Both the position numbers and the translations under genes were made by a program. This document shows positions 6,736 through 13,146 of a stretch of DNA of 13,146 bases, one piece after another (position 1 is the first letter of the stretch; each line of letters begins with the position of its first letter). This DNA is from an uncultured Eubacteriales bacterium (lineage in GTDB: Bacteria > Bacillota > Clostridia > Oscillospirales > Oscillospiraceae): assembly GCA_900549475.1 (NCBI GenBank), contig UROF01000044.1, positions 1 through 13,146 of the forward strand, read 5' to 3'. The notes below the pieces were generated by a model. It worked only from the letters and a program-made list of their open reading frames with translations, was not told where the DNA came from and did not search any database.

Positions 6736-8468
6736 TCAAAAAACTATGGCCCTATACACGGGGCTATCGGAAATGGGTGTTTCTTGGCATCCTCTGTTCC
6801 GGTGCGGAGGCGGTATTTGAACTGCTGCTTCCGCTGGTGATGGCATCTATTGTGGATACGCATATCCCGGCAGGCGATACCAGCGCCATTTTCCGCAATG
6901 GCGCTCTGATGGTGGGCATGGCGCTGCTGTCCATGTTCCTGGGTGTTTCCGCCGCTTTCCTGGCGGCCAGAGCTGGCCAGGGCTTTGGTGCAAATCTCCG
7001 CCAGGCCCAGTATGACCACATCCAGGAGTTCGCTTTTCGAAATATCGAGAAATTTTCCACTGCGTCCCTGATCACCCGTCTGACTTCAGACTGCAACACC
7101 ATGCAGATGACCCTTATGCTGTCCATGCGTATGCTGGTGCGGGCGCCGGTGATGCTGGTGAGTGCGTTGGTGCTGGCCATCGGCATCTCCACGCAGCTCA
7201 GCCGGGTATTTTTGGTGGCGCTGCCGCTGCTGGCAGTGGTGATCCTTTTCATCATCTTGGAAGTTGCGCCCAAATTTAAAACCCTTCAGGAGCGTACCGA
7301 CGGATTGAACCTGGTGGTCCAGGAGAACCTGAACGCTATCCGGGTGGTCAAGTCCTTTGTCCGTCAGGACTTTGAGAACGAAAAGTTTGAGCAGCGGAAC
7401 ACCGGCCTGCGCAATATCTCTGAGCAGGCCTTCGGCCGTGTGGTCATCAACATGCCGGTGATGATGCTCATTACCTACGGCACCATCATCGCCGTTATGT
7501 GGTACGGCGCTCCCATGGTCCAGGCCGGTACCCTGGAGGTAGGCCTCCTCACCACGTTCTTCACCTATATTACCCAGGTGCTCATGAGCCTGATGATGGT
7601 ATCCATGATCATGATGATGCTGACCCGGTCCGTAGCCTGCGGCAAGCGTATCATTGAGGTGCTGGAGGAGAAGCCGGATATCCGTGACAATGCTGCTGAC
7701 GCTGATGCCCGGGTGGAGGACGGCTCTATTGACTTCGATCATGTCTGGTTCAAGTACAACACGTCCAGTGAGGCATGGAACCTGGAGGACATCGACCTTC
7801 ATATCAAGAGCGGGCAGACCGTGGGTATTATCGGCGCCACCGGTTCCGCCAAGAGTACGCTGGTACAGCTGATCCCCCGGCTCTACGAAGCCACAGAGGG
7901 AACGGTCCGGGTGGGCGGCCGGCCGGTGTCTGATTATACCATGGAGCACCTGCGGGATGCCTGCGCCATGGTGCTGCAGAAGAATACGTTGTTTTCCGGA
8001 ACGATCCGCGAAAACCTGATGTGGGGCAATGAGCACGCCACCCAGGAGGAGATCGATGCTGCCTGTGCCGCCGCCTGTGCGGATGAATTTATCGGCCGTC
8101 TCCCCGGCGGCCTGGACATGGATCTGGGTCAGGGAGGCGTCAATGTCTCCGGCGGACAAAAGCAGCGGCTTTGTATCGCCCGGGCGATCCTGAAGAAGCC
8201 CAAAGTGCTGATCCTGGACGATTCCACCTCTGCCGTGGATACCGCTACCGATGCCAAGATCCGGCAGGCATTCCGTTCTCAGCTGCCTGACACCACCAAG
8301 ATCATCATTGCCCAGCGGATCATCTCCGTAATGGACGCGGATCTTATTTTGGTTATGGACGACGGCAGGATCTCTGCCATGGGTACCCATCAGGAGCTGA
8401 TGGAGACCAGTGAGATCTACCGGGATGTTTACCAATCACAGCAGGAAGGAGCGAGTATCGATGGCTAA
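6732..8468 (+). CDS. ABC exporter half-transporter with degenerate ATP site (subunit 1)
   Basis: This 578-residue protein has six membrane helices in the first ~300 residues, then a nucleotide-binding domain. The open frame reaches back to 6642, but ATG 6732 overlapping the marR TGA is the natural start. Walker A is GATGSAKST (368-376), with Ala373 where Gly is usual. The signature VSGGQ is at 472-476. Walker B is LILDDSTSAVD, with Asp497 in place of the catalytic Glu, and the switch position is Gln528 (AQR) instead of His. These substitutions are typical of the non-hydrolysing subunit in heterodimeric exporters such as TM287/288 and BmrCD. Its intact signature would complete the working site formed with subunit 2. 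The predicted role is export of a drug, lipid or peptide; the substrate cannot be read from sequence. Confidence 0.93.
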   Translation: MIKKLWPYTRGYRKWVFLGILCSGAEAVFELLLPLVMASIVDTHIPAGDTSAIFRNGALMVGMALLSMFLGVSAAFLAARAGQGFGANLRQAQYDHIQEFAFRNIEKFSTASLITRLTSDCNTMQMTLMLSMRMLVRAPVMLVSALVLAIGISTQLSRVFLVALPLLAVVILFIILEVAPKFKTLQERTDGLNLVVQENLNAIRVVKSFVRQDFENEKFEQRNTGLRNISEQAFGRVVINMPVMMLITYGTIIAVMWYGAPMVQAGTLEVGLLTTFFTYITQVLMSLMMVSMIMMMLTRSVACGKRIIEVLEEKPDIRDNAADADARVEDGSIDFDHVWFKYNTSSEAWNLEDIDLHIKSGQTVGIIGATGSAKSTLVQLIPRLYEATEGTVRVGGRPVSDYTMEHLRDACAMVLQKNTLFSGTIRENLMWGNEHATQEEIDAACAAACADEFIGRLPGGLDMDLGQGGVNVSGGQKQRLCIARAILKKPKVLILDDSTSAVDTATDAKIRQAFRSQLPDTTKIIIAQRIISVMDADLILVMDDGRISAMGTHQELMETSEIYRDVYQSQQEGASIDG

Positions 8469-10341
8469 TCCCAGGCCCATGGGCGGCCCTGGCGGAAGAA
8501 ACCGTCACGGCTATCAGAAGCCCAAAAACATGGGCAAAACGTTGAAAAAATTGATGGAATACCTGGGCCGCTCCAAGTGGCTGCTGATCATTGTCGCCGT
8601 ATGCCTGGTACTGTACAGCGTGTGTACCATCGGCGGTTCTTATCTTCTCAAGCCTCTGGTGAATGACGCCATTATTCCTGGCGACTTTGCCAAGCTGGCC
8701 CAGACGCTGGCCCTGATGGCCTGCATCTATATTGCGGCAGCAGGCTTTTCCTTTGCCTACTCCCGGATCATGGTCCATGTTTCTCAAAAGACCAGCTATG
8801 CCCTCCGGCGGGATCTGTTTGCCAAGATGCAGACGCTGCCGCTGAGCTATTTTGATACCCACACCCACGGCGAGCTTATGAGCCGCTATACCAACGATAT
8901 TGAGACCATCACCGAGATCATGAACAACGGCCTTGCCAGCCTGATTTCCGGCGGACTGACCTTTGTAGGCGTGGTGCTCATGATGGTCATTACCAGTCCT
9001 GTTCTGTTCCTGGTGACCGTTTTCTGCCTGGGACTGATGCTGCTGGTGGTAATGACAGTGGGTAAGCGCAGCCGCTACTTCTTTGCAGAGCAGCAGCGGG
9101 ACATTGGTATTGTCAATGGATATATCGAGGAGATGATCGAGGGACAGAAGGTCATCAAGGTATTCAACCATGAGGAAAAGGCGCGGCAGGGCTTTGCGCA
9201 GCGCAATGAGGCCTACCGCCGCAGTGCAACGGCAGCTCAGTCCTTTGCCGGTGCCATCATGCCGGCTATGGGCAATATCTCCCATATCAACTATGCGCTC
9301 ACCTGCTGCACCGGGGCACTGCTCTCCATCTATATGGGCCTGGACCTGGGTTCTCTGGTGATGTATCTTCAGTATGTCCGTCAGGTCAGCCAGCCGGTGG
9401 GTATGATCAGCCAGCAGGTCAACAACGTTCTGGCGGCCATTGCCGGTGCGGAGCGGATCTTTGAGGTCATGGAGGAAGCTTCGGAAATCGATGAAGGAAA
9501 GACCATTCTGGTCAATGTGCGCAAGAACAGCGACGGTTCTCTCACGGAGACGGCCCAGCGGGGCGACGGATGGGCCTGGAAGCGTCCTGACGGCACGCTG
9601 GTTCCTCTGGCGGGAGACGTCCGGTTCCACGACGTGGTATTCAGCTATGTCCCCGGCAAGACGATCCTACACGGCATCAGCCTCTACGCAAAGCCCGGTC
9701 AGAAGATCGCTTTTGTGGGTTCTACCGGCGCCGGAAAAACCACCATTACCAACCTCATCAACCGCTTCTACGAAATTGAAAGCGGCCAGATCACCTATGA
9801 TGGCATTGATGTCCGGGACATCAGCAAGGACAGTCTGCGGCGAAGCCTGGGGATCGTCCTCCAGGATACCCGCCTATTCACCGGTACCATTGCCGACAAT
9901 ATCCGCTACGGCAAGCTGGATGCCACCGACGAGGAGGTCCGTGCCGCAGCGAAGCTGGCCAATGCCGACACCTTTATCCGGCATCTGCCCAAGGGCTATG
10001 ATACCTGGATCACCGATGACGGCGGCAACCTCAGCCAGGGCGAGCGGCAGCTGCTGGCTATTGCCCGAGCCGCTGTGGCAGATCCGCCGGTGCTGATCCT
10101 TGACGAAGCCACATCCTCTATCGATACCCGCACAGAGAAGCTGATCGAAAAGGGCATGGATGGCCTCATGCAGGATCGGACTGTATTCGTGATCGCCCAC
10201 CGTCTGTCCACCGTCCGAAACGCCAAGGCCATCATGGTGCTGGAGCAGGGTGAGATCATTGAGCGTGGCGACCACGATGATCTGATCGCCCAGGGCGGCA
10301 AATACTATCAGCTCTACACCGGTCAGGCGGAGCTGAGCTAA
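8461..10341 (+). CDS. ABC exporter half-transporter with catalytic ATP site (subunit 2)
   Basis: This 626-residue protein starts at ATG 8461, 8 bases inside the end of subunit 1, with GGAAGGAG 9 bases upstream. A Gly/Pro/Arg-rich cytoplasmic tail (about residues 1-30) precedes six membrane helices. The nucleotide-binding domain has a canonical Walker A GSTGAGKTT (420-428), Walker B LILDEATSS with Glu549, and switch His580, but the signature is LSQGE (524-528) instead of LSGGQ. Paired with subunit 1 this gives one competent and one degenerate ATP site. Between the last membrane helix and the NBD is an extra segment of about 40 residues (NSDGSLTETAQRGDGWAWKR), which I recall as usual in the clostridial branch of this family. 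No terminator hairpin follows, so transcripts may run on into the rubredoxin gene. Confidence 0.94.
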   Translation: MANPRPMGGPGGRNRHGYQKPKNMGKTLKKLMEYLGRSKWLLIIVAVCLVLYSVCTIGGSYLLKPLVNDAIIPGDFAKLAQTLALMACIYIAAAGFSFAYSRIMVHVSQKTSYALRRDLFAKMQTLPLSYFDTHTHGELMSRYTNDIETITEIMNNGLASLISGGLTFVGVVLMMVITSPVLFLVTVFCLGLMLLVVMTVGKRSRYFFAEQQRDIGIVNGYIEEMIEGQKVIKVFNHEEKARQGFAQRNEAYRRSATAAQSFAGAIMPAMGNISHINYALTCCTGALLSIYMGLDLGSLVMYLQYVRQVSQPVGMISQQVNNVLAAIAGAERIFEVMEEASEIDEGKTILVNVRKNSDGSLTETAQRGDGWAWKRPDGTLVPLAGDVRFHDVVFSYVPGKTILHGISLYAKPGQKIAFVGSTGAGKTTITNLINRFYEIESGQITYDGIDVRDISKDSLRRSLGIVLQDTRLFTGTIADNIRYGKLDATDEEVRAAAKLANADTFIRHLPKGYDTWITDDGGNLSQGERQLLAIARAAVADPPVLILDEATSSIDTRTEKLIEKGMDGLMQDRTVFVIAHRLSTVRNAKAIMVLEQGEIIERGDHDDLIAQGGKYYQLYTGQAELS

Positions 10342-10355
10342 AAAAATTTGGAAGT

Positions 10356-10398
10356 TGTTGCATATACAACAGTTATTTTTGCTGTAATAGGCTATACT
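10356..10398 (+). promoter_or_regulatory. Rubredoxin promoter with palindrome in the -35 region
   Basis: A good -10 box TATACT lies at 10393-10398, but the -35 region 16-18 bases upstream is poor. The space is instead occupied by TGTTG (10356-10360) and CAACA (10367-10371), a perfect 5-bp inverted repeat around CATATA. A weak -35 next to a palindrome suggests either an activator site or a repressor site; the binding protein is unknown. Confidence 0.5.
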
Positions 10399-10416
10399 AG
10401 CACTGTAAGTCAATAT

Positions 10417-10431
10417 CGTCCGCAGCGGACG
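10417..10431 (+). promoter_or_regulatory. Leader hairpin before rubredoxin ribosome site
   Basis: CGTCCGC (10417-10423) pairs with GCGGACG (10425-10431). A perfect stem with one unpaired base cannot close fully, so expect 5-6 bp. It ends 9 bases before AAGGAG (10441-10446). It may stabilise the short mRNA or affect translation. No T tract follows, so it is unlikely to be a terminator. Confidence 0.45.
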
Positions 10432-10455
10432 GTAAAGTGAAAGGAGAATACGGAA

Positions 10456-10611
10456 ATGAAGTACGTTTGCGATGTCTGCGGTTATGTCTACGATGAGGCT
10501 CTGGGCGATCCTGATAACGGCATTGCTCCCGGCACCAAGTGGGAAGATCTTCCCGACGACTTTGTCTGCCCCCTGTGCGGTGTAGGCAAGGATCAGTTCT
10601 CCGCTGAATAA
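10456..10611 (+). CDS. Rubredoxin
   Basis: This 51-residue protein has the full rubredoxin pattern: CDVCGYVYD near the N-terminus, DPDNGIAPGTKWEDLPDDF in the middle, and CPLCGVGKDQF at the end. Cys5, Cys8, Cys38 and Cys41 would hold the single iron. Length matches the family (about 50-55 residues). Rubredoxins are small cytoplasmic one-electron carriers; in anaerobes they usually feed rubrerythrin, superoxide reductase or flavodiiron proteins during oxygen stress, but no such partner is visible here. AAGGAG lies 9 bases before the ATG. It has its own promoter and terminator, though read-through from the ABC operon is possible. Confidence 0.97.
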   Translation: MKYVCDVCGYVYDEALGDPDNGIAPGTKWEDLPDDFVCPLCGVGKDQFSAE

Positions 10612-10630
10612 ATAAAGCCGCAAAGTTTAA

Positions 10631-10668
10631 AAGGAGCCCGACATCTGTCGGGCTCCTTATTTATATGG
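10631..10668. terminator. Terminator between rubredoxin and the convergent integrase
   Basis: AAGGAGCCCGACA (10631-10643) pairs perfectly with 10646-10658 around TC, then TTATTTATAT follows on the + side. On the minus side the exit reads CCTTTTAAA, so the hairpin can also serve the integrase gene, whose stop is 27 bases away. Confidence 0.88.
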
Positions 10669-10685
10669 CGGCATACTGTGTACGG

Positions 10686-11834
10686 TTACCGTCTGGCGCC
10701 GCCGATGGCCTTTCCCACCTCCTGGACCACCGACAGGTGGGTTTCATCAAAGAGGTGCATATAGATCTGCGTTGTCGTAGCGGTGCTGCTGTGGCCCAGG
10801 GCTTTGCTGATGCCAAAAAGGGGCACATTCTGGCTGTGGGCAATACTGGCAAAGCTGTGGCGCAGACCATGGAGGGTCACATAGGGCAGGCCCTTTCCAG
10901 CCAGAACACGCTGCAGCCGGTTACTGAGATAATCCGGTTGATAAGGCCTGCCGCCGCCGTGGCAGAGGACAAACCCCAGGTCCTGATAGCAGCCTCCCAT
11001 TTTGGCTCGCTCCTGTTCCCGCCGCTGCCACATCCGTTCCATGACTTCTTCCAGGTCGGACAAGCCTTCATATCCAAGCCGCCGGACAGAGGAGTTGTTT
11101 TTTGGTTCCTTATCCACGGATTTTCCATTGACGGCAGTACGGGCTTCGGCTATGGTGATGATCTTGGCCTGGCGGTCCACATGGCTCCATTTGAGACCGC
11201 AAATCTCGCTGCGCCGCAGTCCCAGGTATCCCGCCAGCTTTACAGCCAGTTCCATCGTCGTCCCCTCCAGTGCCTGGAACAGCTGCTGCATGGTTTCCGC
11301 ATCATAGTAATGGTGCATCGGCTGTGTGGCGGCAGGCCGTACGGCCATTTCTACCACATTGCGCTGGATCAAGTCCTGCTTTCTGGCCTGTTCCAGAGCA
11401 TTGTGGAGAACGCTGTGATGCTTGCGTACTGTATTGGCACACAGTCCTGACGCCTGTTTGCGGTTGAGATACTGCTGGACCTGGGCTGTTGTGAGCTCCG
11501 ACAGGCGGATGGAGCCAAGCCCCGGGATCAGATGGTTGCGTATAATCATGGTGTAGCCATGGATGGTGCTGGCCGAACAGCTGGGTTTTACCACCTGATC
11601 CAGCCAATACCGCAGCCAGCGGCCTACCGTCAGATCCTGGGGCTTTTTTCCTTTCTCCAGACATTTCCCAGCCTTGAAATCCTCCAGGGCTTGGATCGCC
11701 TGCTCCATAGTGGGATAGCAGCGTACGGTACGGCGGATTTTTCCCGCCTTTGACTGTCCGCTGTACAGGGTTACATAGTAGCTGTGTCGTTCCGTGTCAT
11801 AGGCAATGTTGGTCATGATCGTCTTTCGCGGCAT
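10686..11834 (-). CDS. Tyrosine recombinase / phage-type integrase
   Basis: This 382-residue protein has an arm-type DNA-binding region (residues 8-60, Tn916-Int-like beta sheet), a SAM-like core-binding domain (about 68-166) and a catalytic domain (about 175-370). The catalytic set appears complete: Arg207 (LGLRRSE), Lys245 (PKNNSS), His322 and Arg325 (LHGLRHS), His348 (LGHSS) and nucleophile Tyr358 (TQIYMH). Tyrosine recombinases of this type integrate and excise prophages or conjugative elements. The ATG at 11834 follows an AGAGAGG ribosome site by about 8 bases. Nothing else mobile lies beside it: no excisionase, repressor or relaxase, and no flanking direct repeats were found by eye. It is either the last gene of a decayed element or a stand-alone recombinase. 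The frame is intact, so activity is plausible. Confidence 0.93.
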   Translation of the reverse strand: MPRKTIMTNIAYDTERHSYYVTLYSGQSKAGKIRRTVRCYPTMEQAIQALEDFKAGKCLEKGKKPQDLTVGRWLRYWLDQVVKPSCSASTIHGYTMIIRNHLIPGLGSIRLSELTTAQVQQYLNRKQASGLCANTVRKHHSVLHNALEQARKQDLIQRNVVEMAVRPAATQPMHHYYDAETMQQLFQALEGTTMELAVKLAGYLGLRRSEICGLKWSHVDRQAKIITIAEARTAVNGKSVDKEPKNNSSVRRLGYEGLSDLEEVMERMWQRREQERAKMGGCYQDLGFVLCHGGGRPYQPDYLSNRLQRVLAGKGLPYVTLHGLRHSFASIAHSQNVPLFGISKALGHSSTATTTQIYMHLFDETHLSVVQEVGKAIGGARR

Positions 11835-11861
11835 AGTCTGTACCTCTCTCTTTCTTATTAT

Positions 11862-11880
11862 AAACAGCTGTGAACTGTTT
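11862..11880. promoter_or_regulatory. Inverted repeat in the integrase leader, candidate operator
   Basis: AAACAG (11862-11867) and CTGTTT (11875-11880) form a 6-bp inverted repeat with a 7-base centre. It lies between the -10 box and the ribosome site. ACAGCTGT (11864-11871) is itself a palindrome. The placement suits a repressor site; no regulator gene is nearby. Confidence 0.35.
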
Positions 11881-11895
11881 GCCGGTTCGAAAGAT

Positions 11896-11925
11896 ACAAT
11901 AGACCAAAATGGAGTAATTCGTCAA
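11896..11925 (-). promoter_or_regulatory. Integrase promoter
   Basis: On the minus strand, TTGACG (11920-11925), an 18-base spacer and TATTGT (11896-11901) form a plausible housekeeping promoter. It lies about 60 bases before the integrase ATG and just beyond the selD terminator, so integrase expression looks independent of selD. Confidence 0.65.
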
Positions 11926-11943
11926 GTCCTGCGTTTTTCATTC

Positions 11944-11980
11944 ATAAGAAAAGCCTGCCATCAAGGCAGGCTTTTCTTAT
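11944..11980 (-). terminator. selD terminator
   Basis: A perfect 16-bp inverted repeat pairs 11944-11959 with 11965-11980 around a 5-base loop. Read on the minus strand, the GC core GCCTGCC is followed by TTTTCTTAT. It begins 13 bases after the selD stop and separates selD from the integrase. Confidence 0.85.
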
Positions 11981-11992
11981 ATCATGGAGAAA

Positions 11993-13030
11993 TCAGCGCA
12001 GGAAGATCCGGGAACCGCCCTGATAATCCTCCACTACACCGATGCGCTGGGCGCTGGGGACACAGCCTTTCAGCTCTGCCAGCAGCTCGTCGGCGTCGGC
12101 GGGGTCCACGGCCATCAGAAGGCCGCCGGCTGTCTGGGGATCAAAGAGCACATCCTGCTTGTAAAGCGGGGTATCGCCCATATCCACCCAAGCCTCGGCG
12201 AAATTGCGGTTGCGGTACATGCCCTCCGGCAGGATGCCCATTTTGGCCAGCTCCAGAGCCTCCGGGATCATGTCGATGTCGTCCACATGAAGGGTGATCT
12301 GCTTGTCGCTGCCCTGAGCCATCTCCAGAAGATGTCCCAGCATGGCAAAGCCGGTAACGTCGGTACAGGCGTGGACCCGGTACTTCACCATCGCATCCCG
12401 CGCGTTCTTGTTGAGGGTTGTCATCATCTGGTAGGCAAAGGCAATGCCCTCCTCAGAGGCCATGCCGCCCTTGTGGGCAGTGGACAGAACGCCAATTCCC
12501 AGGGGCTTGGTGAACAGCAGTACATCCCCTGTGTGGGCGCCGCTGTTGGTCAGGATCTTGTCCGGATGGACAAATCCGGTGACCGCCAGACCATATTTGG
12601 GCTCGTCATCAAAAATACTGTGGCCGCCGGTGATCAGGCATCCCGCCTCATAGACCTTGTCGTAACCACCGCGGAGCATCTGATGTACCGCGTCCCGGGG
12701 CATATCCTTGGGGATGCACATCAGGTTCAAAGCCAGCTTCGGCTCGCCGCCCATGGCGTACACATCGCTGAGGGCGTTGGTAGCAGCGATCTGGCCAAAG
12801 AGATAGGGGTCATCGGCAATAGGCGGGAAGAAATCTACTGTCTGAACCAGGGCCAGGTCGTCAGTGACCTTGTAGACAGAGGCGTCGTCGCTCTTGTCAA
12901 AGCCTACCAGGAGATTGGGGTCGTGGTGGACCTTGATGCCGTCCAGCAGCTGGGCCAGAACACCGGCTCCCACCTTGGCGCCGCAGCCGGCGCACTTGGC
13001 CAGCTTTGTCAGCTTCACTTCATTTTCCAT
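11993..13030 (-). CDS. selD: Selenide, water dikinase (selenophosphate synthase), cysteine form
   Basis: This 345-residue protein matches SelD across its length. The enzyme makes selenophosphate from selenide and ATP, releasing AMP and phosphate; selenophosphate supplies selenocysteine synthesis, selenouridine in tRNA, or selenium-dependent hydroxylases. The N-terminal active loop reads CAGCGAKV. Cys16 and Lys19 correspond to the essential Cys17 and Lys20 of E. coli SelD, and the codon is TGC, not TGA. Other family marks are ALSDVYAMGG (ATP and metal site), GGHSIFDDEPKYGLAVTG, CTDVTGFAMLGHL and FDPQTAGGLL. GGAGG lies 9 bases upstream of the ATG. It has its own terminator, and a gene may precede it at the window edge. 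No selA, selB or yedF is visible, so which selenium pathway is served remains open. Confidence 0.97.
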   Translation of the reverse strand: MENEVKLTKLAKCAGCGAKVGAGVLAQLLDGIKVHHDPNLLVGFDKSDDASVYKVTDDLALVQTVDFFPPIADDPYLFGQIAATNALSDVYAMGGEPKLALNLMCIPKDMPRDAVHQMLRGGYDKVYEAGCLITGGHSIFDDEPKYGLAVTGFVHPDKILTNSGAHTGDVLLFTKPLGIGVLSTAHKGGMASEEGIAFAYQMMTTLNKNARDAMVKYRVHACTDVTGFAMLGHLLEMAQGSDKQITLHVDDIDMIPEALELAKMGILPEGMYRNRNFAEAWVDMGDTPLYKQDVLFDPQTAGGLLMAVDPADADELLAELKGCVPSAQRIGVVEDYQGGSRIFLR

Positions 13031-13050
13031 ATAGAGTGTCCTCCAATATT

Positions 13051-13146
13051 TTATATTTCATTATCATCCCACACCGGGTAATCTTTCCTAAGGCAGCACC
13101 GCACAATTGCTGAGGCAAGCGCTGTCGAATCACCCATCAGGCAGGA
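13051..13146 (-). other. Open frame to window edge upstream of selD; partial gene or repeat end
   Basis: On the minus strand, 31 codons are open from the window edge to a TAA at 13051-13053, ending RKDYPVWDDNEI, 6 bases before the selD GGAGG. That spacing fits the last gene before selD in an operon. The peptide is not one I recognise, and a run this short is easily open by chance. The GC-rich half (about 13092-13146) could also be the end of a dispersed repeat or insertion element. Confidence 0.3.

Noticed and set aside
7833..8315. ABC subunit 1 as a decayed pseudogene because of altered Walker and switch residues
   Set aside because: The frame is intact, and the substitutions are the usual ones in the degenerate half of heterodimeric exporters, matched by the partner's altered signature.
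7086..8435. 449-codon open frame antisense to ABC subunit 1
   Set aside because: His/Asp/Gly-rich mirror translation of a clear ABC gene with all motifs on the + strand; no ribosome site or family pattern.
8353..9630. 425-codon open frame antisense to ABC subunit 2
   Set aside because: Shadow of a well-supported gene; composition is that of reverse-strand codon bias.
10665..11450. 261-codon + frame over the integrase
   Set aside because: The catalytic residues of the recombinase are on the minus strand; this frame also begins inside a terminator region.
4051..11834. A single prophage spanning the tail-like gene and the integrase
   Set aside because: The genes between them are ordinary chromosomal functions (wall hydrolase, exporter operon, rubredoxin), and no other phage genes or flanking repeats were found.
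11993..11995. selD TGA stop as a selenocysteine codon
   Set aside because: SelD homologues end at about this length, and a terminator hairpin follows 13 bases later with no selenocysteine-insertion context evident.
11984..13081. 365-codon + frame covering selD
   Set aside because: SelD motifs, ribosome site and terminator are all on the minus strand.

Overview
The window looks like chromosomal DNA from a spore-forming anaerobe of the Bacillota (Clostridia), probably an Oscillospiraceae-type gut bacterium. This is an inference. It rests on the SLH-domain surface protein, a SleL/YaaH-type LysM-GH18 enzyme (a family best known from spores), a rubredoxin, a selenophosphate synthase, and a clostridial-type MarR plus heterodimeric ABC exporter operon. 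No rRNA, tRNA or CRISPR array was seen.

Layout. Bases 3-3971 (+) hold the 3' part of a very large SLH-domain surface protein with strongly biased codon use; it ends at a bidirectional terminator. Facing it on the minus strand (4051-4434) is a small phage-tail-like gene with no other phage genes beside it. Between that gene and the next lies a 290-bp non-coding stretch packed with perfect hairpins (4534-4670). Then come a two-LysM plus GH18 hydrolase (4727-6013, +) and its terminator.

Bases 6211-10341 (+) form one regulated transport operon. A promoter overlaps a SlyA-like palindrome. It is followed by a MarR repressor and two ABC half-transporters whose start codons overlap the preceding stop codons. 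The two NBDs complement each other: the first has Asp for the catalytic Glu and Gln for the switch His, and the second has a degenerate signature motif. This is the pattern of a heterodimeric exporter with one working ATP site. A 51-residue rubredoxin (10456-10611, +) follows behind its own leader.

On the minus strand are a tyrosine integrase (10686-11834), convergent with the rubredoxin and sharing a terminator region with it, and selD (11993-13030), which has its own terminator. The last ~100 bases upstream of selD are an open frame or a repeat cut by the window edge.

No clearly new multi-gene system is visible. The best leads are the MarR operator architecture, the hairpin cluster at 4534-4670, the isolated phage-tail-like and integrase genes, and the rubredoxin leader.
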